Positions 55,845 through 64,000 of a stretch of DNA of 64,000 bases are shown one piece after another. Each line of letters opens with the position of its first letter. Within the stretch, counting starts at the first letter, position 1. The position numbers were made by a program, and so were the translations under genes. Under the pieces are notes generated by a model. The model worked only from the letters and a program-made list of their open reading frames with translations, did not search any database and was not told where the DNA came from. The stretch spans positions 124,001-188,000 of the forward strand of contig JAQSEB010000157.1 in assembly GCA_030063045.1 (NCBI GenBank), written 5' to 3'. The DNA comes from Pratylenchus scribneri. Its lineage: Eukaryota > Nematoda > Chromadorea > Rhabditida > Pratylenchidae.

Positions 55845-56090
55845 TGTTTAGTGGTTTGTCCTAGATCCGCAAACCATGTCAAAACAAATCGTATGGTATG
55901 TAATTTGTCATGGTTTAATTAGTTTTGAACCAAAACTCATAAGAAGGTTTAATATCATTCATATTTGATCAAATCATAACAAAATATATACCATCGACCC
56001 GTTTTGACGAGATCTATCGATTGGGTATAGGTTTTGGGGATCTAGGACAAACCACTGAACCGTTATAATCTTTTGGCCATTTTCACTGTT
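55845..56090. mobile_element. Fold-back element, family B
   Basis: Outer inverted words agtggtttgtcctagatcc / ggatctaggacaaaccact, and inner pairs such as tcgtatggtatgtaattt / aaatatataccatcga. About 245 bp, non-coding. Related fragments occur at 19370-19440, 24300-24590, 39640-39850 and 54110-54720. Confidence 0.75.
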
Positions 56091-56393
56091 TTTCGCCAGG
56101 CTTAATCCCCCTATATCCACCGTAATCCTCTTGAATTTATAGTATTTTTATTGTTTTAACTTTAATCCAGTTTTGCCTGGGCAAAATCAGTTTTGACCGG
56201 TCATAACCAATTTTGACTGGGCAAAACCAGTTTTGCCCGATTTCCACTTTTGCCCGTAACATATATAGAAATAAAAAATAATTTACCGCAAATTATATAG
56301 AAAAATTGAATTTTGTATTTATTTAAATGATTGTGAAGAAGAAATAATTTTTGTATAAATGAAAATTAATAAATGGTTTGGGAAAGGGCTCCT

Positions 56394-56717
56394 CTTTGAT
56401 AAGAAAATGCAAGTGTAGGGACCATTGTATTTGATAAATTTGCCCGCAATTTAGTTGAGAATGGTCATCATTGGATTAAGCTAATGTGCTCCATATTGCT
56501 CAATAGGGGCCGGCCATGGATGAGGTGGCAACGGCACATTGAAATGAGCAAAAAAGGCAATGACGAAGGCCAAGGCTTGGCAGAAGCTGACGCAATTGTT
56601 GTGGAGCACTCAATAGCGTCCAAGTTTGAATTGGCCGGCATCCAATGCTTGAACAATGCCCACCAAATAGCGTTGCCAATTGGAAATTGGAATTGTGCCG
56701 GCAATAGCATTTAATCG
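56394..56717 (-). pseudogene. Decayed Cys exon of the zinc-knuckle/LRAT-like family
   Basis: Homologous to 46558-46876: LPAQFQFPIG at the start, then VLHNNCVSFCQALAFVIAFF, APIEQY, and KFIKYNGPYTCIFLS at the end. A TGA replaces the Cys before VLHNNC, and TAG and TAA follow further on. The upstream exons (zinc knuckle, His) are not adjacent. Confidence 0.75.
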
Positions 56718-57179
56718 CTGAAAATTTTAAAAAATAATTTACCTTAACAAATTAAATTTTCATAGAAAATATTAGTTTAAAATTAATTTTGGTAATATTT
56801 TATAACTTTTTTTAGTGATTAATTTATAATAATAATTAAATAGATATGATGGAAGTTATAAATTTTAAGGTAGAACAATTTATTATTAAAAATGATGATC
56901 AAATTAAAATTGGGACCAGAAAATGAAAATGCCTAATTTTGCCCTTTTTTACTTATTGGGTTTTAAAATAAATCCATTTTTTACTTATCTAGTTAAACAA
57001 TGAATAGAATTATAGATTGAAATTTTATAATCTTAATTATTTTTAATCAACCATATTTTATGATAATTTATTGATAATTAAATGAAAGAAAATCAGCAAA
57101 AAATGCATAAAAGCGAAATTATCAAATTGTAATTATTTAAAAAGTGTATTTTTATATATCAAAATTGTTGGATAAATCA

Positions 57180-57529
57180 AATAAATAATGCATTTTTGGC
57201 CCATACCGCTTCATCATGACAAAAAAAACAGGCGGCCCATTGTGATTCACTACTCACCAGTTGATTCCGAATTGCTTTGAGGATGCCAACTGGAGAGCAT
57301 TGATTGGATATTGGCGGAGAGCCTGAGGCCATTGGTGCCTTGGCGGCAGTGGTGCATGATGATAATAGAAGATGACCGTGACCAATGCTTGAGAAAATGA
57401 GACGCAATTCCTGTGCAAGAGACAGTACTGGCCCTGAACGAAGCCAACAGCCGCCAATCCAGCCGCAATACTTTCCAACACATCATGGGCCCAACGAATT
57501 GGAATTGATTAGGAAGACGAATAATGTCA
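57180..57529 (-). pseudogene. Second decayed Cys exon of the same family
   Basis: It starts with DIIRLPNQFQF after a good acceptor. A frameshift then separates it from GFVQGQYCLLHRNCVSFSQA in another frame. TGA replaces a codon near the end (GINW*VVNHNGPP). It cannot give the full family domain. Confidence 0.7.
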
Positions 57530-57639
57530 CTGCAAAATAAGAAAAAATTTTACAAACGAAATCAATTAGTGAATATTAGTTTTAAATTTGGCAAATTTTG
57601 TATAAATGAAAGTAAATAAATAAATTGGTTCGGAACCCA

Positions 57640-59393
57640 TTATGAAAGGAATATGCAGGCGTGTGCGGCATTGTGATTGATAAAGTGGCCGGCAATTTGA
57701 TAGAGGATGGCCACCAAAGAGTTCAGCAAATGTGCCGGATATTGTTGGATGGGGGCCGGCCATGGATGAGGTGGCATTGGCGCATTGAAATGCTGGAAGA
57801 TTGCCTCCACAACGGCTCGTCAAAAAGATACGCAATTATTGTGTAGGACACAATAGCGGCCCAATTAGAATTGACCGGCATCCAACACTTGGACAATGCC
57901 CACCAAATCGGCCGTTCCCGATGGTAAATTGGAATTGCGCCGGCAGCCGAGTGTAGTCGCTGCAATTTAAAAATAAAAATTTGCAAAATAAAAATCAAAT
58001 TTTTCAGTAAATACTATATTAATTTTAAATTTAATAATTTTGATAATATTTTATAGCTCTTTTTGGTTACTTGATTGGAAAAAAACTAAGGGATTTGATG
58101 GAAATTTAAAAAGTTAAGACAAAAAATGTGATGAAATATAAAAATTTTTTATTTTAATTTGGTCAAAACTCAAAATTAATGCAAAATAAAATTCCAATAT
58201 AATCTATAAATTATCACAGTTAAATAGATATACATAAAAATAAAAATTAAATTCTTAAAATTGATCCTATTACTTTTATAGTTACCTAATTGGATGTTAA
58301 TTTTTTTATATTTTTTAAATTTATTAAATTTAAAATTTACTGTATTTTCCAGAAACGATTGCGGCCATAGAAATAGAAGGTCCCCGGAGGAATAATGATC
58401 ACACCTTGCCTGCCGTATCCGAACTCCCTATATTTTCAAAAAATATATTCCAAATCATGATTTTTTAAAAAATGTTTTCATAAAAAATATTTTTTAACAA
58501 ATTTATTAAGAATTTTTAATTGAAGAAACTAACAATGTGAATAAAAATCCCGCGTGAAACAAGTAAGAAATAATTGTGGAACTATAAAAAGGCATATTTG
58601 AAAGCTAAATCCTATTTTTTTCTTTTTTACTAAATTAATTAAGATTATATAGAATTTAACGAAAAATAATTAAACAATGTTTGTCGATGTGATTTATCGA
58701 ATGAGTATTTTAGGGAGGAAAACTTTTTATGTTATAAACCATTAATTATAATATTTTCGACGTTACTTTTCTGTTTGGCGATTCCTCCCACTAAAATTAT
58801 GAAAAAAGCGTTCTAAGCATAATTTAGGGGCTGAATGATCACGAATATGTTTATTTTGCTTATGTTTTCAATGATGTGAATTACGTGAAATTAAAAATTG
58901 AAAAAAATAAAAGGTCGAAAATTGTCAAAATTTTTATTGGTCTTATGGCTTAATCTATGCGCTATGATTTGAAGAACGAAAGTAGTAAATTTATGATTGA
59001 ACATTTTTATTTCACATATTATGTTAAAATTTCGGCTTACGGTTAAGGTTTAGACTAGAATTAAGGGCTCAGGACTCGAAGAATTAGAATTTTAAAAAAG
59101 ACGAAAATGTTGTTTTAGCTCAATTTCAAGCACAGATTTGTGATCATCAACCATAATTACCTTTAGGAAGCATTTTTAATATTTTTTGGTGAGAGAGTCG
59201 CAAAATAGAAAAGTGCCTTTTCGACATATAAACATATTCTTTTTGGCAATTTTAATTATTTTTTTTTAATTTAAAATTTAATTTTCACAATCAATCGATA
59301 TCGAATAGCAAAAAGAGCCGGCCAATCTCTGAGAATGCATGTTCGACGGTTATGGCCGGGACAGTGGCACATTGAGCAATTTTGGGGTGGCAT
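57640..59393 (-). pseudogene. Decayed zinc-knuckle/LRAT-like copy B
   Basis: Three of the four exons are seen. Zinc-knuckle exon 59289-59393: MPPQNCSMCHCPGHNRRTC, intact CCHC, good donor. Exon 3-like 58341-58427: EFGYGRQGVIIIPPGTFYF with a good acceptor and donor. Cys exon 57640-57959: GRYCVLHNNCVSF, then TGA where the intact gene has a Cys codon, later PIQQYPAHLLNSLVAIL and HACIFLS plus stop. The His exon is missing between 58427 and 59289. The copy is therefore dead as an LRAT-like enzyme, although a zinc-knuckle peptide could still be made. Confidence 0.72.
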
Positions 59394-59551
59394 TTTCAAT
59401 TGAATAGAATATATTGAAATTAATCTAAAATTTAATAAAAAAATGAATTTAAAACTATTGAATACTATTCTTTTATTGAACATATTTTATTTATTTTATT
59501 TATAATTTTATTTTAAAATTTTAAATGCGAGCAATAATTTTAAAAACATAC

Positions 59552-59849
59552 GAAATTTTTCAAAAGCGTTCTTCATAATACCTGCCCTGACAGATGACCT
59601 TGATTCCATTGCGAGCATAGCCGTATTCTGGAAGAAAATTATAATTATATTAGAAATATTTTGAAATAAAAGAAAGAATATATTAGAATAAAGATTTAGG
59701 AAAGAAATGAATATTTTTTTATTTTAATTATTTTTATTTTAAATAAATAAATTTTACTGACCACGTCCGCCAATATTGATTCCATGGTGGTACACGTTGG
59801 GCAAGGCGATGACCATATACCGATCCGGCCCTTGTTGGACGCAGACCCG
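59552..59849 (-). pseudogene. Decayed zinc-knuckle/LRAT-like copy C (exons 2 and 3 only)
   Basis: His exon 59762-59849 (88 nt, same length as in the intact gene): RYMVIALPNVYHHGINIGGRG. Exon 3 at 59552-59627 (76 nt, same length): EYGYARNGIKVICQGRYYEE, then TGA where the intact gene has the Trp codon TGG. No zinc-knuckle exon lies upstream, where satellite DNA begins, and no Cys exon lies before copy B. Confidence 0.75.
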
Positions 59850-60004
59850 CTAATAAATTTTTATTTAGTCAAAAATTTAACTGACCAAAAAATATTGAAT
59901 CTATCAAAAAATTTCTTAATATCAAAGGTTCCAAAAAATTTAACTTTTAAAAATTTATTTTCTCTGATGCTCACGATGTTGGAATTAGTTTTGCATTGAC
60001 CAAA

Positions 60005-61000
60005 TATACCGTATTTTTAGTATTTTGTTTATTGGAATATCATATATAGGGCAATCGATGGTGCTGAACAGGATGGTGATAATTGTTCGCATTACAGTAT
60101 ACTTGGTTTAAGGTATGATCAAGTAAACGGTATTTTTAATATTATGGTAATTGGAAAGTCAAATATAGGTTAACGAGGGTGCTGAAACACGAATGTAACA
60201 ATGGTTTTGCATTACAGTATACTCATTATACAGTATGACCAAGTATACGGTGTTTTTATTATTTTGTTTATTGGAATGTCAATTATAGGTTGATCGAGGG
60301 TGCTGGACATGATGGCAACATGGTTTTGTATTACTGTATACTTGGTATACGGTATGACAAGGTATACGGTATTTTTAATATTATGGTAATTGGAATGTCA
60401 AATATAGAGTAATCGAGATGCTAAACACAATGATTACAATAGTTTTGCATTACAGTACACTTGGATGGCAATTGGAAAGTCAAATATAGATTAATCGATG
60501 GTGCTGAACACGATGGTGACAATGGTTTTGTATTAGAGTGGACTTGTTATACGATATGCCCAAGTATATGGTCGTATTTTTAGTATTTGGTAATTGGAAT
60601 GTCATATATAGGGCAATCGATGGTGCTGAACAGGATGGTGACAATGGTTCGCATTACAGTATACTTGGTTAACGGTATGACCAAGTAAACGGTATTTTTA
60701 ATATTATGGTAATCAGATATAGGGTAATCGAGAGTACTGAACACGATAGTGACAATGGTTTTGCATTACAATATACTTATTACAATATGACCATGTATAC
60801 GATATTTTAAGTATTTTGTTAATTAGAATGTCAATTATAGGGTAATCGAGGATGCTGAATACGATGGTTACATTGTTTTGCATTACAGTATATTTGGTAT
60901 ACTGTAGAACCAACATAACTGTAATTATTGCCATACAGTAATTGAATAGTCAAGTATAGGGTAATCGATTATTCTGAATACGATGGTGGAATTGGTTCTA
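60005..61000. repeat. ~118-bp satellite, about 8-9 diverged units
   Basis: Units share ttggaatgtcaaatatag, ggtaatcgatggtgctgaac, cgatggtgacaatggttttg and cattacagtatacttggta, then tacggtatttttaatattat. One unit is shortened (60390-60470). Each contains partly palindromic TATACTTGG..CCAAGTATA and a repeated TATACGGTAT word. No coding. Confidence 0.9.
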
Positions 61001-62250
61001 TATTTTGTTCAAGTTTAGCTGAGTTAGGCCCTAAGTTATGCAAAGTTTGAAGATGGTGGATTTTGATATTGAATAAGATGAGTAAGATAGAGAAAAGAAA
61101 AAGAATTTGGATAAGAGAATAAGATAAAAGAAAAAGAATTTGTATTTAACGTGTAATGGAACGGGCAATGGGCCAATGGCTAATTCCCAAAAGAATGAAT
61201 CGCGTTATAATTAAACTCCGAAAAATCGAAATCACGAAACACCGATTGATCTAGGATAATTTAAAGATAATATATATAATCAATAAATGAAGTAATTCAA
61301 TAAGATTCGGTTAAATGTTTCTGAAAATATAAAAATTATATTATTTTAAAATGAATTTTAATAATCATAGATGCCAATTTTTTTGTTAGTTCATAGAATT
61401 AATCAAACAATTTTTAAAATATAATTAATTATTAAATTTTTTTCTGAATTGAATATTGTTTTTTCTATAATGAATATATTGATTAGATATTATTAATAAC
61501 AACATTTCTCATAATTTTTAATTTATCATTTTTTAATATACTTTTTCAATTGGCTATTAAATGTCAAAAAATATTTCATATCAATCTATAAATTACATTA
61601 GTATCAAAACAATTCACATTATTTAAATAATTTAAATAATTTATTAATTATTTATTTAATTTTATTTGTATTTCTCCATTATATTATTTAAATTTTCTCC
61701 TTCTTTCTCTTTTTATTTTAACAAGTTTATTCCAATCACCGGCGACGCATAGGGCATTGTTTATTGATGTTGTTATGAGGATATAATATTGAAGGTCAAT
61801 GAAATTGTGAAGATTGACCTAATATTTTCTTCATTCGTAATTTTCATTCAAGGTCTTATAGGATGCTTTTCATTCTCAACTAAAGAAACTTAATAACTAA
61901 TAAAATATTGTCAGTAAGAACCAGAATATATAGGATGTTTTAAAACTGCTTTATACTAATAAATCTCATCTATTATAAAAAATTTTAAGGCTTCATATGT
62001 TTGCCAAAAAATTTTTTGATCTTTAATTAAAATAAATTTATTGCTTAATAAATAATTTTATATTGAGCAAAATTCTTAGAATTTATTCTATTTTTTAATT
62101 ATAAAAATTATTTTATCAAAAAATATTTAATAAGAAAAATTTGTTAAAGTTTTTTAATCAATAATTTTAATACTAATTTTGTTTATAAAATCATTTAAAA
62201 ACACATATTAAATAATATTTGATAATAAAAATTTTCAGAATTAATAATTT
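61001..62250. other. Intergenic, no gene seen
   Basis: AT-rich upstream region of the gene starting at 62251, apart from a short GA-rich stretch at 61070-61130. Confidence 0.5.
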
Positions 62251-64000
62251 ATGTCTTTCTATTTTATCTTAATTGGTATTATTAACATTGCCCTTCAAAA
62301 TTGTGTGAATGGCAAACAAATTCAATTTGGCGGTATTCACCCTGATCTTGAACCAACCCTTTTGAAGAAGGAAGAAAATGTATCATTTATTAAAATTGGC
62401 GGATCGGATCAATTGAACGGCACAATTCGCGTAATTAATCAATAAATAAATTATTTAGAATATTTCAAATTTTATAGTTGATCAGAGAAACCGGCTTTCT
62501 TTGGACAAATTGGAATTTGACTAGAACCATGTATTATATAAATTATAATGTAATTGCTGATATTGATAATAAGGTATTTTATGGGAAAATAGTAATTAAT
62601 TAATCAAATAAAAAGTCAAACAATTTTCTTTTCCTAAAAAAACCTTAAATTTGAACAGAATTCTAGATTTTTGCTCACAAAATAAAAAATAATGCTAATC
62701 ATTTTTCTAATCAAATAATTATAATATATTCTTTCTATTAGATTAATATTATTTTAAAAATTTTTTGATATTATTTTAATTTTTAATGAATTGATATTTA
62801 TTAAAAAATTATATATTTAAAATGTCTGTCTGGATCATGAATCTCAAAAAAATATTTATAAAAAATTAAAATAATGTATTAATTAAATATTAAGATTGAT
62901 AATATCAATGTATCCAATGTGGGCTTATATTTCAATCCGGCATCAACTTATTTCAATACTGATGGATGGTGCAAAAATTATTTTCAATTGCCAGGATCAG
63001 AAAATGAAATACAAAACTATAATGAACAACAAATGGCTGGCATTAATAATCTGATTCAACAAAAACAAAAGGTGAAATTTTAAAGATCAAATTACATATA
63101 AATTCTAATTATTTTTATATAAAGAAAATGTAAATTTCAATGATTTATTTTTCATTTATATTATAATTCCTGATTGAATTAAATAATTTCTTGGGTACTC
63201 CTGCAGATTGGGGTCTGGAAGAGAAAGGGGATGGTGGGGGAGGTGACAAGGTCCCTTCAATCAAATTTCCCATCAAAGAGATGGAGGGAATGGAATCAAC
63301 GATGGGAAGGGAATCTGAATTGGATAGAAGAATTTTTTTCGAATTAATTTCGATGGAATAAATTCAAATCATTGATATAAACAAAATCAGTGTTGGATTA
63401 ATTAATTTCTCATCCTTAATATTTTATACGAAATAAATGCTAATCATTGCGAATGAGGGTATCTGAGATGGATTATTAAATTATATTACGTATAAATCAT
63501 TCACTTAATTTTGTTTCACCCCATGATGCCTCTATTCATACCCAATCTATAGAATCCCAATGGCAAAAAGTGAAAATGACCCAAAAGAAAATGTATGGCA
63601 CATCCTCATCTTTATATAAATCCTATTTCCCTGAATATATTTGGCGAAAACGTTTTGGTTCACGTGATCTTGTTTTCTATAATTTTTGGTCTCATGTTCG
63701 TGAAATTTATCCTTGCGAATAATTTTAATTTCTTTTAATTGGGCTGTATATTTCAAATAAAATAATTTCGAAAAAAAATTCTTCTATCCAATTCAGATTC
63801 CCTTCCCATCGTTGATTCCATTCCCTCCATCTCTTTGATGGGAAATTTGATTGAAGGGACCTTGTCACCTCCCCCACAATCCCCCTTTCTCTTCCAGACC
63901 CCAATCTGCAGGAGTACCATTTCTTGCTATATTTTATTATTTCAGCTTACGCATTTTCTCGAATTGTCAAGAAGAGATGAAGCTAATATGACAGCAGCAG
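62251..64000 (+). CDS. Unrecognised secreted protein, 5' part (runs off the window)
   Basis: Exons are 62251-62430, 62478-62573, 62895-63071 and 63946 to beyond 64000, all joining in phase 0. The first encodes a signal peptide (MSFYFILIGIINIALQNCVN) and GKQIQFGGIHPDLEPTLLKK. The second is LIRETGFLWTNWNLTRTMYY. The third is IDNINVSNVGLYFNPASTYF and later GWCKNYFQLPGSENEIQNY, ending IQQKQK. The fourth begins LTHFLELSRRDEANMTAA. Several N-glycosylation sites (NVS, NGT, NLT) fit an extracellular protein. I do not recognise the family. Intron 3 contains a Merlin-type transposon whose removal would leave an ordinary intron. Confidence 0.68.
63194..63918. mobile_element. Merlin-type DNA transposon, internally truncated
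   Basis: Inverted repeats of about 147-150 bp (63194-63340 and 63768-63918) are nearly perfect. They start GGTACTCCTGCAG and differ mainly in a small G/T indel region. The element is flanked by a perfect 8-bp duplication ATTTCTTG (63186-63193, 63919-63926). Merlin (IS1016-like) elements create 8-9 bp duplications (family knowledge). The interior holds the C-terminal part of a matching transposase. Confidence 0.88.
63490..63724 (+). pseudogene. C-terminal fragment of a Merlin/IS1016-like (ISXO2-type) transposase
   Basis: The frame reads IIHSLNFVSPHDASIHTQSI, then ESQWQKVKMTQKKMYGTSS, then YFPEYIWRKRFGSRDLVFYN and ends REIYPCE plus stop. The HS-NFV, HTQ-IES-W, and Y-W-R-FG pattern is the conserved end of DDE transposases of the IS1016/Merlin group. 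The N-terminal and first catalytic acidic residues are missing, and a stop precedes IIHS, so the copy is inactive. It lies exactly between the inverted repeats, which ties enzyme and element type together. Confidence 0.8.

Overview
The window is AT-rich nuclear DNA from a nematode. The evidence is many small exons with short introns and GT..(T)TTNAG-type junctions, nematode-expanded families (supplementary nuclear hormone receptors, serpentine chemoreceptor, TWK two-pore K+ channel, GT92/DUF23 glycosyltransferase) and many fold-back elements. A plant-parasitic tylenchid such as Meloidogyne would fit the base composition and gene style, but this is inference. No tRNA, rRNA, operon or bacterial feature was found. 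All gene models below were built by hand from both strands; nearly every multi-exon model keeps a continuous reading frame across its junctions and has a total length divisible by three.

Layout. 1-4.9 kb: a 4-exon serpentine receptor (minus). 4.9-26.6 kb: three tandem paralogous nuclear hormone receptor (NHR) genes, all minus, 8 exons each. The first (4913-8298) is broken by two indels and carries an expanded 39-bp minisatellite in its DNA-binding-domain intron. The second (18559-22481, 395 aa) and third (23939-26619, 403 aa) look intact. Between the first and second lies a very young 8.57-kb Ty3/gypsy-type LTR element (9763-18331, minus) with 5-bp target duplications, nearly identical LTRs, a Gag fused to an envelope-like ectodomain, several retropepsin-like folds and a pol gene deleted for most of RT, RNase H and integrase. 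28.4-30.3 kb: TWK channel (minus, 298 aa). 31.5-32.9 kb: unrecognised 216-aa protein. 33.6-34.3 kb: small secreted Cys-rich protein. 35.3-39.5 kb: GT92 glycosyltransferase (minus) with three hairpin/tandem elements in its introns. 41.7-44.6 kb: SLC35-type nucleotide-sugar transporter (plus, 348 aa).

46.6-59.9 kb: an array of one apparently intact gene (46558-54376, 198 aa) and several decayed copies of a family that joins a CCHC zinc knuckle to an NlpC/P60-LRAT-like domain (His exon and Cys exon). The intact gene carries a second young non-autonomous LTR element (49055-52223, gag only) in its last intron. 60.0-61.0 kb: a ~118-bp satellite. 62.25 kb to the right edge: the start of an unrecognised secreted-protein gene (plus) whose third intron holds a 725-bp Merlin-type DNA transposon with ~150-bp inverted repeats and a perfect 8-bp target duplication.

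The genes do not form one pathway. The strongest biology is (i) the zinc-knuckle/LRAT-like family, (ii) the unusual Gag-ectodomain-multi-protease LTR element, and (iii) the record of duplication, decay and insertion that can be read by comparing the three NHR copies.
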